From UBA3478 sp049596955 (GTDB taxonomy: Bacteria; Bacteroidota; Bacteroidia; Flavobacteriales; Flavobacteriaceae), in NCBI GenBank assembly GCA_049596955.1, contig JBMYMD010000001.1, positions 186,001-250,000 on the forward strand: DNA of 64,000 bases, in the 5' to 3' direction. The notes under the pieces are model-generated. The model ran no database searches and was not told where the DNA came from. It was given only the letters and a program-made list of their open reading frames with translations. Position numbers and translations under genes: made by a program. Positions 52,567 to 62,200 of the stretch are shown piece after piece; position 1 is the first letter of the stretch, and every line of letters begins with the position of its first letter.

Positions 52567-53967
52567 ATGGAAAGCATAGAATCTTACTTAGAAAAAAACA
52601 AAGATCGATTCGTTCAAGAATTAATTGATCTTCTAAAAATACCTTCGATAAGCGCAGATCCTGCCTACAAAAACGATGTAGCAAAGGCCTCTTCACTGGT
52701 AGAATCTTATTTAAAGGCTGCGGGCTGTGATACCACTGCCATTTACCAAACTCCAGGACATCCAATTGTGTATGGTGAAAAGCTGGTCAACCCAGACTAC
52801 CCCACTGTTTTGGTCTATGGACATTACGATGTACAGCCTCCAGACCCGCTTGATCTTTGGACCTCTCCACCTTTTGAACCTGTGGTTAAAAAAACTGATA
52901 AGCATCCTGACGGAGCTATTTTTGCCAGAGGAGCATGCGATGACAAGGGGCAATTTTTTATGCACGTAAAAGCCTTTGAATATATGGTCGCTACAAATTC
53001 TTTGAATTGTAATGTGAAATTTATGATTGAAGGCGAAGAAGAAGTGGGTAGTGACTCTTTGGCTGATTTTTTAAATGCTCATAAAGACTTACTTGCAAAC
53101 GATGTCATTTTAATTTCTGACACTGGAATGATCTCTCGTGACACCCCTTCGATAACTACTGGACTTCGAGGACTGAGCTACGTAGAGGTAGAAGTCACTG
53201 GACCCAATAGAGATTTACATTCTGGAATTTATGGAGGAGCTGTACACAATCCAATCAACGCCCTTTGTGAAATGATCAGCAGTTTAAAAAACAAAGACAA
53301 CCAGATAACGATTCCCGGTTTCTACGATAAAGTTGAAGAGCTCAGTAATCAGGAGCGAATGGAAATGGCTAAGGCTCCATTTGACTTGGAAGACTATAAA
53401 TCTCATTTAGATATTGACGATGTGTATGGAGAAGAGGGTTATTCGACAAATGAGCGCAACGCTATTAGACCGACATTGGATGTCAATGGAATCTGGGGAG
53501 GCTATACCGGTGAAGGAGCTAAAACCGTTATAGCAAGTAAAGCTTACGCTAAAATATCTATGCGTTTGGTGCCACACCAAGATTCAGATGAGATCACAAG
53601 TTTATTTCAAAAGCATTTTGAATCTATTGCTCCAAAAGGAATTCGTGTGAAAGTCACTCCGCATCACGGAGGTACGCCATATGTCACTCCCATAGATAGC
53701 ATTGGCTACCGAGCAGCATCCATGGCAATGGAAACAAGCTTTGGAAAAAAACCAGTTCCTCAACGCACAGGAGGAAGCATTCCTATTGTAGCTCTTTTTG
53801 AAAATGTTTTAAACAGCAAATCGATATTGATGGGATTCGGATTTGATTCAGATGCAATTCACTCTCCCAATGAACACTTTGGATTGTGGAATTACTTTAA
53901 AGGAATACAAACTATTCCTCACTTTTACACGAACTACAAAGACTTATACGAGAAAGCCTCGAACTAA
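52567..53967 (+). CDS. M20-family dipeptidase
   Basis: A 466-residue dizinc exopeptidase. Zinc ligands and catalytic residues are in order: LVYGHYDVQPPDP near 80-92 (histidine), FARGACDDKGQF near 118-129 (bridging aspartate), MIEGEEEVGSD near 154-164 (catalytic and ligand glutamates), ISDTGMI near 183 (aspartate), and NEHFGLW near the C-terminus (histidine). The middle holds the dimerisation domain with LHSGIYGGAVHNP. No signal peptide is visible, so it probably acts on cytoplasmic dipeptides. It overlaps the response-regulator gene by 4 bp tail to tail. Confidence 0.94.
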   Translation: MESIESYLEKNKDRFVQELIDLLKIPSISADPAYKNDVAKASSLVESYLKAAGCDTTAIYQTPGHPIVYGEKLVNPDYPTVLVYGHYDVQPPDPLDLWTSPPFEPVVKKTDKHPDGAIFARGACDDKGQFFMHVKAFEYMVATNSLNCNVKFMIEGEEEVGSDSLADFLNAHKDLLANDVILISDTGMISRDTPSITTGLRGLSYVEVEVTGPNRDLHSGIYGGAVHNPINALCEMISSLKNKDNQITIPGFYDKVEELSNQERMEMAKAPFDLEDYKSHLDIDDVYGEEGYSTNERNAIRPTLDVNGIWGGYTGEGAKTVIASKAYAKISMRLVPHQDSDEITSLFQKHFESIAPKGIRVKVTPHHGGTPYVTPIDSIGYRAASMAMETSFGKKPVPQRTGGSIPIVALFENVLNSKSILMGFGFDSDAIHSPNEHFGLWNYFKGIQTIPHFYTNYKDLYEKASN

Positions 53968-54362
53968 AAACGGAAAAGTTCACAATTGGTCCAATAGTTA
54001 AACATCGCAGAGACCAGGCTTGAATAATCTTCGTATCGCAGGGGTTTGACTAGATATCCAGAAATACCTAGGCGGTAAGACCGTTGTATATCTTCCTTGT
54101 GACTCGAAGTGGTTAAGATAATCACAGGAACATATTTCCATTTTTCATTTTTTCTCAATTCAGTTAAGAACTCTAAGCCATTCATTCTCGGCATATTCAA
54201 ATCCAAAACAATCAAATTGACCTCTTCAAGCGTTGAAAGAATTTCTAAAGCTTGTTCTCCATTTTCGGCAGTGGTGATTTCTAAATTCATGTCGAATTTA
54301 GAAATCACTCTCTGTAACTTCATCTGTTCTATCTTGTCATCTTCTATGAGTAAAACTTTCAA
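53964..54362 (-). CDS. Single-domain response regulator (CheY-like)
   Basis: A 132-residue receiver domain with no output domain. Acidic pocket D8-D9 is in LLIEDDKIE; the phosphoacceptor aspartate is in VLDLNMPRMNG near residue 58; the switch threonine is in ILTTSS and the conserved lysine is in YLVKPL near 108. No histidine kinase is adjacent, so its partner is unknown. Such stand-alone regulators pass phosphate or act by protein binding. It converges on the dipeptidase gene (4-bp overlap) and begins 49 bp downstream of hemW's stop. Confidence 0.93.
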   Translation of the reverse strand: MKVLLIEDDKIEQMKLQRVISKFDMNLEITTAENGEQALEILSTLEEVNLIVLDLNMPRMNGLEFLTELRKNEKWKYVPVIILTTSSHKEDIQRSYRLGISGYLVKPLRYEDYSSLVSAMFNYWTNCELFRF

Positions 54363-54411
54363 AACTGGCAGCTTAATGGAGTTAAAACGGCAAATATAAC
54401 GTATGTATTGC

Positions 54412-55560
54412 TTAAGAATTCGATGATTTCAATTCGATTAAAAACAAATCACTTGCCAAACCATCGACAAGAAATTTTGCTCTAGAAGTCACACTCAAGG
54501 TTTTCTTTTTAGCATCGCAATAAAGTAGGCCCTCGTCTATATGATGTTGAGCCATTTGTAAAAGATAATCTCTGTAGAGTACTCCAAATCTATTGGTAAC
54601 CTGATCTATAGAAATACCCCACTTGGTTCGAAGTGAAGTCATTATATATTCATTATACTTGTCACGAAGACTCAACTGTTCTCGCTCGATAGGAAGAATT
54701 CCATCAATAATCGATCTTATGTATTTATTGTTGTTTCTAATATTCCAAGAACGCATTTCACCATCAAAAGAATGAGCAGAGGGTCCAATACCTAAATAAG
54801 ATTCTCCGGTCCAATAAGCGGTATTATTTTTAGAATAAAATCCAGGTTTTGCAAAGTTTGAGGTTTCGTAATGCTCATAACCCTCGTTGTCTAAAAGTTC
54901 AATCAGTTCGAAAAAATCAGCTTCAGCTTTAGTATCACTGACAGGAGGTATAATTTCTTTGCTAATAAACCGATCAAGCGCAGTATTAGGTTCAACAGTT
55001 AGTGCATAAGCTGAAATATGTGGAATTTTTCGTTCTGTTATAGATGTGATATTTTGTTTCCATTGCGCTGAACTTTGGTTCGGAATACCGTATATCAAGT
55101 CGACAGAAATATTTTCAAAATGATTCATGGCCAAGTCTAGGGAAAGTAATGCTTCTTTTGCGGAGTGAATTCTATTCATCAATTTGAGGTCCGTATCAAA
55201 AAAAGATTGAATTCCTATACTCAAGCGATTTATTCCAAGTGCTTTCCATTCCTTTAATTTTAGCTCAGTAATATCCTCAGGGTTGCATTCGAGTGTAATT
55301 TCTTGTATACCTTGAGCACCAAAGTTTATTTTAACATTCTCGATTAATTTTTGAAGTTGCTCTACTGCCAATATGGAAGGAGTTCCTCCGCCAAAATAGA
55401 TTGTTTTCAAGTCAGTAGGAAGCTCGTTTTTTCGCATTTCAAGTTCCAAGCACATCGCCTGCAGCATTTTTGAGCTTGATTTCAATTGAGTCGAAAAATG
55501 AAAATTGCAGTAATAACAAGCCTGACTGCAATAAGGAATGTGAATGTATACTCCAGCCAT
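54412..55560 (-). CDS. hemW: Heme chaperone HemW (radical SAM)
   Basis: A 382-residue radical-SAM protein related to oxygen-independent coproporphyrinogen oxidase. The 4Fe-4S cysteines are C11, C15 and C18 in HIPYCSQACYYC. Other motifs: IYFGGGTPS near 60-68, ECNPEDIT near 93-100, GINRLSIGIQSF near 111-122 and DLIYGIPNQ near 154-162. The C-terminal HemW domain includes GEMRSWN and YNEYIMTSLRTKWG. Cysteine order and absence of the fourth cluster-adjacent cysteine favour HemW over HemN, so it probably delivers heme. It follows ruvC with a 10-bp gap. Confidence 0.92.
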   Translation of the reverse strand: MAGVYIHIPYCSQACYYCNFHFSTQLKSSSKMLQAMCLELEMRKNELPTDLKTIYFGGGTPSILAVEQLQKLIENVKINFGAQGIQEITLECNPEDITELKLKEWKALGINRLSIGIQSFFDTDLKLMNRIHSAKEALLSLDLAMNHFENISVDLIYGIPNQSSAQWKQNITSITERKIPHISAYALTVEPNTALDRFISKEIIPPVSDTKAEADFFELIELLDNEGYEHYETSNFAKPGFYSKNNTAYWTGESYLGIGPSAHSFDGEMRSWNIRNNNKYIRSIIDGILPIEREQLSLRDKYNEYIMTSLRTKWGISIDQVTNRFGVLYRDYLLQMAQHHIDEGLLYCDAKKKTLSVTSRAKFLVDGLASDLFLIELKSSNS

Positions 55561-55570
55561 CGCTATTGGT

Positions 55571-56155
55571 CTACTTAATTCGATCTTGATTTTGGGTCAC
55601 AAATGATTTCCATGATCCATAGGAGGGCTTAGTATGATCTTTAGATCTGTTGTAATAATGGCATACAGCAGCGGCCAATCCATCTGTGGCGTCTAGATTC
55701 TTTGGTAGGCTCTTCAAATTGAGCAAAGATTGCAGCATTTTTGCTACCTGCTCTTTAGAGGCGTTGCCATTTCCGGTAATGGCCATTTTAATTTTTTTAG
55801 GCAGGTATTCGGTTACTGGAATTTCTCTCGATAGCGCTGCGGCCATAGCGACACCTTGCGCTCTACCCAACTTTAACATTGACTGCACATTTGAACCAAA
55901 GAACGGGGCTTCAATAGCCATTTCGTCGGGCTTATAGGTTTCAATTAACTCCACGGTTCGTTCGAAAATTAACTTGAGTTTTATATAGGGATCTTTGTAT
56001 TTGGAGAGTAGAAGTTCATTCATCTGAATAAACCGCATTTCTTTTCTTTTTCCTTCAACAGCAATTAAACCAAATCCCATAATGGTCGTTCCGGGATCTA
56101 CCCCTAAAATGATGCGGTCTATTTCGGAGTTTTTGGCCATTTGAGTGTTGATCAT
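55571..56155 (-). CDS. ruvC: Crossover junction endodeoxyribonuclease RuvC
   Basis: A 194-residue Holliday-junction resolvase. Catalytic acidic residues are visible: D20 in LGVDPGTT, glutamate in MAIEAPFFG near residue 79, and the C-terminal pair in NLDATDGLAAAVCHYY near 154-160. The middle has NVQSMLKLGRAQGVA. The start at 56155 is favoured over the ATG five codons later because it overlaps the stop of the lipoprotein gene (ATGA), indicating coupling. hemW follows after 10 bp. Confidence 0.96.
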   Translation of the reverse strand: MINTQMAKNSEIDRIILGVDPGTTIMGFGLIAVEGKRKEMRFIQMNELLLSKYKDPYIKLKLIFERTVELIETYKPDEMAIEAPFFGSNVQSMLKLGRAQGVAMAAALSREIPVTEYLPKKIKMAITGNGNASKEQVAKMLQSLLNLKSLPKNLDATDGLAAAVCHYYNRSKDHTKPSYGSWKSFVTQNQDRIK

Positions 56156-56625
56156 TTTGTTTTAAATTCTATTTGTACACTGCATCTGACTGCAACCTGC
56201 TTTCCTGATTTCATAGCAGGCTTCACACTAATGGGCTCAAACAGTTTACGCAAATCATTTTCAACTTGCGGAAGCTCCCGAACCAAATCGTCAGAAGCAC
56301 GATAATCTAATAGCTCAATAAACCCCAAATCATCTACTTTAATAATCAACTTAGCACTTTCGTCAATATCTTTGTCTGTGACATACTTAAGACGTTCAAC
56401 AAGGCTTTGAAGCCCTGCGCTAAAGTTCTGCTGAAAGCATTCAAATCGTTCTGATTTTTCTAATACTTCGTCACAGTCTCCAAAATTGGGGTAATGATCG
56501 ACGTCATTAAAGTTTATTTCTTCCCTAAGTGCACTCAATCTATCATCTAATAGCTTTTCTCTATCTATGAATTGACAAGAAGTCGTTAATAGTAACACCC
56601 CTAAAACAATAACTACAACTCTCAT
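56152..56625 (-). CDS. Lipoprotein with TonB-C-like end
   Basis: A 157-residue protein. The N-terminus is a lipoprotein signal (MRVVVIVLGVLLLTTSCQF) with the lipidated cysteine at 17. The rest has an internal pair of cysteines near 50 and 63. The last 60 residues resemble a TonB C-terminal fold: IKVDDLGFIELLDYRASDD, then PAMKSGKQVAVRCSVQIEF. This suggests a periplasmic interaction domain, but there is no transmembrane helix and no proline-rich linker, so it is not a classical TonB. It overlaps ruvC by 4 bp and is the first gene of the ruvC-hemW operon. Function unknown. Confidence 0.68.
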   Translation of the reverse strand: MRVVVIVLGVLLLTTSCQFIDREKLLDDRLSALREEINFNDVDHYPNFGDCDEVLEKSERFECFQQNFSAGLQSLVERLKYVTDKDIDESAKLIIKVDDLGFIELLDYRASDDLVRELPQVENDLRKLFEPISVKPAMKSGKQVAVRCSVQIEFKTK

Positions 56626-56734
56626 TTATACCCTTTGTAACTGAGTCTAAAGTACAACATTTTACCTGGAATTGAGAAGAAGAAAATCGATCTAATCGGG
56701 GTCTTTTTATTTTTACCTATTTTCGTTTTAGAAA

Positions 56735-57283
56735 TTGAAATTTCCTATGGATATACTATTACTACTATTGGGATTTATCTTCATGATTGTTGGGATTTTA
56801 GGCAGTTTTTTACCTATTATTCCAGGTCCACCTTTGAGCTGGCTTGGACTCTTACTGTTGTATTTAACTGAAGGCATAGAGAATGATTGGTGGTTTTTGG
56901 GAATCACCCTTGTTGTTGCTATTGCCGTTCTGGTTTTAGATTATGCCATTCCTGCAATTGGAACCAAAAAATTTGGAGGCTCTAAAGGTGGAGTTATTGG
57001 AAGTGTGACAGGATTGATTGTAGCTGTTGCCTTTCCGGTAATCGGAATTTTTGGCATTATTATTTGGCCCTTTATTGGAGCATTAACAGGTGAAATTATT
57101 GCGGGAACTAAAAAAGACAAAGCCTTTAAAGCAGCTATTGGTTCTTTTATAGGATTTCTAACCGGTACCTTTTTAAAATTCGCACTCTCTATTAGTTATC
57201 TGGTGCTTTTTGTTTTAAAAGCAGCAGAATACAAAAGCGAACTTTTTGGACCAGCAAGTGAATGGGTTAAGTCACTTTTTTAG
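56735..57283 (+). CDS. DUF456 membrane protein
   Basis: A 182-residue, very hydrophobic protein with about five membrane segments and many glycines. The family signature is the N-terminal GSFLPIIPGPPLSWLGLLLLYL, then YAIPAIGTKKFGGSKGGVIGS and FIGALTGEII. Family function is not established. It is divergent from the lipoprotein gene (109-bp gap) and convergent with the nitroreductase (10-bp gap). Confidence 0.88.
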   Translation: MKFPMDILLLLLGFIFMIVGILGSFLPIIPGPPLSWLGLLLLYLTEGIENDWWFLGITLVVAIAVLVLDYAIPAIGTKKFGGSKGGVIGSVTGLIVAVAFPVIGIFGIIIWPFIGALTGEIIAGTKKDKAFKAAIGSFIGFLTGTFLKFALSISYLVLFVLKAAEYKSELFGPASEWVKSLF

Positions 57284-57293
57284 CGCTGTTATA

Positions 57294-57845
57294 TTAAATC
57301 CACTCCACTTTAGATTTCCAAGATTCTCTCTCAAAATTAGGTGGTTCCTCGTCGTAGTATCCCATATAAAGAAATCCTAAACACCTTTGATTTTCGGCTA
57401 ATTCAAAAAAAGTGTGTGCCTGAGAGATGAGTTTCGGAGAAGACCAATAGGTTCCAATATTTTTCTCTGTACAGAGTAACCACATGTTTTGAACAGCCAT
57501 AGAAACAGCTGCTATTTCTTCCCACTCAGGAAGTAAATCTTCATTGCGTTGCATGCAAATAGCAATCACTGCACTTGATTTTTGGGGATTGCTTTTCATT
57601 TTTTGAAAAACATTTTCTTTAAAGTTTGAAGTGGTAGACTTGTAGGTTTCTGCTAAAAAATTTCCAAGCTCATTTCTAGATTTTTCGCTGTGCATCACTT
57701 TGAACAACCAAGGCTGTGTCTTTTTATGTGTTGGGGCCCAATTAGCCACTTCTAGAATTTCCTCGAGCTCTTCTCTGGGAATTGGCTTTTGATTAAATCT
57801 TGGCGGATGTATACTTCTGCGTTTTCGGATGAGTTCTGACAACAT
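57294..57845 (-). CDS. Nitroreductase-family flavoprotein
   Basis: A 183-residue FMN enzyme. The FMN-binding start is RKRRSIHPPRFNQKPI, followed by VANWAPTHKKTQPWLFKVM near 33-51, AVSMAVQNMWLLCTEKNIGTYWSSP near 112-136 and GFLYMGYYDEEPPN near 158-171. The size and order resemble the small YdjA-type members that reduce nitro compounds or quinones; the native substrate is not known. The upstream gap holds a terminator and two perfect hairpins pointing toward this gene (57868-57949). Confidence 0.9.
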   Translation of the reverse strand: MLSELIRKRRSIHPPRFNQKPIPREELEEILEVANWAPTHKKTQPWLFKVMHSEKSRNELGNFLAETYKSTTSNFKENVFQKMKSNPQKSSAVIAICMQRNEDLLPEWEEIAAVSMAVQNMWLLCTEKNIGTYWSSPKLISQAHTFFELAENQRCLGFLYMGYYDEEPPNFERESWKSKVEWI

Positions 57846-57867
57846 GACTTACTTTTTTTTAAGATCC

Positions 57868-57895
57868 ATAAAAAAAGCCTCCCCTTAGGAAAGCC
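57868..57895 (-). terminator. Terminator-like hairpin upstream of the nitroreductase
   Basis: On the minus strand GCTTTCC pairs with GGGGAGGC (two G-T wobbles, loop TAA), followed directly by seven T residues. It lies 23 bp before the nitroreductase ATG and would end a transcript arriving from the dinB side. Confidence 0.5.
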
Positions 57896-57955
57896 TTTCA
57901 CTGATTCATGTCGATTTAATCGACACTATTGAGAATTTTCATTCTCAATCAACAC
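57868..57955 (-). ncRNA. Candidate small RNA or leader with two perfect hairpins and a terminator
   Basis: On the minus strand two perfect stems follow one another: ATTGAGAAT/ATTCTCAAT with a 4-base loop (57928-57949), then GTCGAT/ATCGAC with a 3-base loop (57910-57924), then the terminator at 57868-57895. A weak -7 (TACCTTTA, 57964-57971) lies just upstream. The arrangement looks like a small RNA of roughly 90 bases, or an attenuated leader of the nitroreductase gene. It matches no RNA family I know. The stems are palindromic, so protein-binding sites are an alternative. Confidence 0.3.
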
Positions 57956-58003
57956 AACGAAGTAAAGGTAATGAGAAAACTTTAATAAATGTTGATTTCT
58001 TTT

Positions 58004-58039
58004 ATTGGAAATATTCCATTTTAATTGGAAATATTCCAT
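58004..58039 (+). promoter_or_regulatory. Tandem operator-like repeats upstream of dinB-dnaE2
   Basis: The 16-base sequence ATTGGAAATATTCCAT occurs twice, at 58004-58019 and 58024-58039. Each copy has TGGAA and TTCCA arms around a 3-base centre. The copies are 20 bp apart, about two helical turns, so bound dimers would lie on the same face. A further partial copy (ATTGGAAA) at 58067-58074 overlaps the start codon. Position and symmetry suggest binding sites for a damage-responsive repressor, not identified here. Confidence 0.6.
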
Positions 58040-58067
58040 AATTTTAATCCTGCTAAAAACTTAAAAA

Positions 58068-59282
58068 TTGGAAAAAAATATCATTCATCTAGATTTAGAC
58101 AGCTTCTTTGTATCTGTAGAAAGACTTTTAGATCGCTCCTTAAAAAATAAACCTTTACTCGTTGGAGGCTTGAGTGAACGCGGGGTTGTGGCGGCTTGTA
58201 GTTACGAAACTAGAGTATTTGGGATATACTCGGGAATGCCGATGAAAATTGCTCGGCAACGATGCCCTGAGGCTATTGTTATACGAGGTAATTCAGCAAA
58301 TTACAGCAAGCAATCAGAGCTTATTACCGAAATCATCAAATCTGAAGTACCGCTCTTTGAAAAGTCAAGTATTGACGAGTTTTACGCCGATTTGAGCGGA
58401 ATGGATCGTTTTTTTGGATGTTACAAATTTGCTTCAGAACTCAGAAAAAAAATCATACGAGAGAGCGGGCTTCCGATTTCTTTTGGGTTGTCTGTGAACA
58501 AACTCGTCTCTAAAGTAGCCACTGGAGAAGCTAAGCCCAACAATCAACTCAAAATTGACAAGGGATTTGAAAAGCTTTTTTTGGCACCTTTAGCCATACA
58601 CAAAATCCCAATGGTCGGAGAGAAAACCAATCAAAAACTGAGAACATTAGGTATTCGAAAGGTCGCTGACGTTCAGCAGATGCCCCTTAACATCGTACAA
58701 AAGGTCTTTGGAAAGATGGGTGACCAGCTTTGGAAGCGTGCAAATGGCATTGACAACAGTCCTATTGTTGTTTTCAATGAACGAAAATCAATATCTAATG
58801 AACGGACCTTTGAGAACGACACCATAGATGTTGCGAAACTAAAAACAATCCTCACTGCAATGACTGAAAATTTAGCCTATCAACTCAGAAGAGGAAAAAA
58901 ACTAACCGCCTGCGTGAGTGTAAAAATTAGGTATTCTGACTTCAACACCTATTCAAAACAAATGCGGATTCCTTATACCAATACAGATCATCAGTTAATT
59001 CCGAAAGTTCTTGAGCTTTATGAAAAACTCTATCAAAGAAGGCTGCTAGTTCGACTTATAGGAGTTCGGTTTAGTCATTTGGTAAATGGCAACTACCAAA
59101 TCAATCTCTTTGAAGACAGCGAAAACACAATAGCCCTTTACAATGCTATAGACCGAATGAGAGGTCGATACGGAGACCGAAGTGTAGTGAGAGCATCTGG
59201 TTTAGGCGCTAAAACTATTGGACGAATGAAGAATCCTTTCAACGGAGAACCTCCTACCCTATTAGCACATCGCAAGCAATAA
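58068..59282 (+). CDS. dinB: Y-family translesion DNA polymerase (DinB-like, TTG start)
   Basis: A 404-residue Y-family polymerase. A stop codon in frame two codons upstream leaves the TTG at 58068 as the only start, just before IIHLDLDSFFVSVE. The active-site aspartate D9 and the D103-E104 pair in SSIDEFYADLSG are intact, unlike ImuB proteins, so it should be catalytic. The steric-gate/finger motif VAACSYETRVFGIYSGMPM near 44-62, a helix-hairpin-helix near 177-200, and the little-finger domain follow. QINLF at 344-348 fits a sliding-clamp binding motif. dnaE2 starts 6 bp downstream. Confidence 0.93.
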   Translation: MEKNIIHLDLDSFFVSVERLLDRSLKNKPLLVGGLSERGVVAACSYETRVFGIYSGMPMKIARQRCPEAIVIRGNSANYSKQSELITEIIKSEVPLFEKSSIDEFYADLSGMDRFFGCYKFASELRKKIIRESGLPISFGLSVNKLVSKVATGEAKPNNQLKIDKGFEKLFLAPLAIHKIPMVGEKTNQKLRTLGIRKVADVQQMPLNIVQKVFGKMGDQLWKRANGIDNSPIVVFNERKSISNERTFENDTIDVAKLKTILTAMTENLAYQLRRGKKLTACVSVKIRYSDFNTYSKQMRIPYTNTDHQLIPKVLELYEKLYQRRLLVRLIGVRFSHLVNGNYQINLFEDSENTIALYNAIDRMRGRYGDRSVVRASGLGAKTIGRMKNPFNGEPPTLLAHRKQ

Positions 59283-59288
59283 TCACTC

Positions 59289-62200
59289 ATGTATCTCAAT
59301 TGTCACAGCTATTACAGCCTTCGTTATGGCGCTATGTCTGAAGTTGATCTTTTGGAATATGCGCAGCGCATGCAAGTTCAGTCTATTGCACTCACAGACA
59401 TCAACAATACTTCTGCCTGTTTAAATTTTATCAGAAAAGCTAAAACTTACAATATAAAACCTTTGGTGGGTATTGATATTCGAAATGATATACAGTCTTG
59501 TTTTGTTGTAATTGCCAAAAACAATGACGGGTTTAGAGAGATGAATGATTATCTATCTGCACACTTAACACAAAAGAAAAGATTTGAATTAAGGGCTCCT
59601 TCTTTTGAAAATTGCTTTGTGATTTATCCCTTCGAACAGGCGCTGTATCATGATATTGACGACTTAGCTAAAAACGAATTTATCGGCATTTCACTTGCGG
59701 AGGCTCAAAAAGTTGGCTTTAGCAAATTCAGCAAGCAGTCTGATCGACTTGTAATCTTACAAACCGTAAGCTTTAGAGACAAAAAAGACTTTAATAAGCA
59801 CCGCTTGTTAAGAGCCATAGAACTCAATACCCTTTTGAGTAAACTTCCCGAAGAACAGCAGGCCAATCCGGGCGATCAGATGTATACTATCGAAGAACTA
59901 TATACGCGTTTTAAACACCTCCCCCATTTGATTCAAAATACAACCCAACTCATAGAGACCTGTGAGGTTGATTTTGATTTTTCAGAACAGCGAAAATCAC
60001 TGAATCTACAAACCTATACGGGCTCTATTCAAAAAGATAGAGCATTACTTCGAAAACTCAGTCAAGAGGGCATTAAGTATCGCTATCAAAATCTGAACAC
60101 TCAACTCAAGCAACGCATAGAAAAAGAACTGGAATTGATTGAAAAAAAAGAATTTGTCTCTTATTTTCTTATCAATTACGACATTGTCAATTACGCCCGG
60201 CAAAGAGGGTTTCACTATGTTGGTAGAGGAAGCGGGGCTAACAGTGTAATCGCATATTTACTGCGAATTACAGATGTGGATCCGGTTGAACTAGACCTGT
60301 ATTTTGAACGTTTTATCAATCTCTACAGAGCAACTCCACCTGATTTTGACATAGATTTCTCTTGGAGAGACCGAGACCAAATCATCGACTACATACACAA
60401 ACGCTTTGCCAATGTGTGTTTATTAGGAACCTATGTAACCTTTAAGCAGAGAGCAATTTTAAGAGAGCTCGGTAAGGTGTTTGGCTTACCTAAGGATGAA
60501 ATCGACCATTTAGTTCGAGGGCTCAAACCCAGCTACGCCAGAGTGTCTCAAAAAAGAGATCAGATTCATCATCTCATTTTTAAATATGCCCAAGAACTCG
60601 AAGGTATTCCTAATTATTTAAGTGTTCATGCAGGTGGAATTTTGATCAGTCAAAAACCGATACAGTATTACACTGCTGTATTTCTGCCACCAAAAGGATA
60701 TCCAACTACTCAATTTGACATGCACATTGCAGAAGACGTAGGGCTTTACAAATTTGATATTTTGGCGCAGCGGGGAATCAGTAAGATTAAAGATGCTGTT
60801 GAGATCATCAAATACAATCAGGCAGACCGCTATCCCCAAATTGACATACACGACATTAAAAAATTCAAACAAGACGCCAAGATCAATGCACTGATTAAGA
60901 GTGCTCAGTGTATGGGATGCTTTTATGTAGAATCTCCTGCCATGCGCATGCTACTCAAAAAACTAGAGGTCGACCACTATCTCGGATTGGTGGCAGCAAG
61001 TTCAATCATAAGACCGGGGGTGTCGAAAAGCGGTATGATGAGAGAATACATCATGAGACATCGAAATCCAAGTAGAGCTAAAGAAAAAGCACATGAAGTT
61101 CTATTGGCTATTATGCCCGAAACCTATGGAGTAATGGTTTATCAGGAGGATGTCATCAAAGTTGCCCACCTATTTGCAGGTCTAGATTTAGGTCAAGCCG
61201 ATGTACTGCGTAGGGGTATGAGTGGAAAGTACCGTTCTAGATCTGAATTTGAGCGCGTCAAACATCAATTTTTTAAAAACTGCAAAGAAAAAGCTTACGC
61301 TGATCAACTCGTTCAAGAAATCTGGTTTCAAATCGAAAGCTTTGCCGGTTATGCCTTTGCTAAAGGACATTCTGCTTCATATGCAGTAGAGAGTTATCAA
61401 AGTTTATTTTTGAAGACTTATTTTCCACTAGAGTATATGGTGGCTGTACTCAATAATGGTGGTGGATTTTACAAAGCTGAGTTTTACATTCACGAAGCAA
61501 GGATGCTTGGCGCACAGATAGAAGCCCCTTGTATCAACAATAGTTTTAGCTTAAATCGAATCAAGGGAAAGACTATTTTTTTGGGATTCATGTACGTAAA
61601 AGAACTCGAAGAGAAAGTCGTACAAAAAATCGTTGAGACCAGAGAAAAAGACGGTTTATTTAGCTCACTTGAAAATTTTATCGATCGCGTTGCCCTTAGC
61701 GTAGATCAACTCAGTCTCATCATTCGCGTCGGTGCATTTCGATTCACTGCATACAGCAAACATCAACTGCTTTGGAAAGCACACCTCTTAACTTCAAAAT
61801 CTACACTGTCAGAAACTCCCAAGTTATTTAGTACCCAAGAAAATCAATACGAAATTCCTGTACTAAACTCCAACAATATCGAACAGGCTTTCGAAGAACT
61901 TGAGCTTTTAGGGTTTAGCTTAGAAACCCCATTTAAACTTCTCAAAAACGCCACAAAACAGGGAGTCTTCGAGCGAAATTTCAAAGAGCTTTTAGGAGAA
62001 GAAATCTGTATTTACGGTTATTTGGTCACTGTAAAACCCACTAAGACTCAACACGGAAAACTAATGCAATTCGCTACTTTTTTAGATCCAGAAGGAAAAG
62101 TGTTTGACGCCGTTGCTTTTCCATCAGTCGCACAAAAAGGGTTTTTTAGAGGCCTAGGCATATACAAATGTAAGGCTGTGGTCGTTGAAGAGTTTGGCTA

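Noticed and set aside
58068..59282. ImuB identity for the Y-family protein
   Set aside because: Catalytic aspartates and glutamate are intact and no imuA is adjacent, so DinB-like is the better call.
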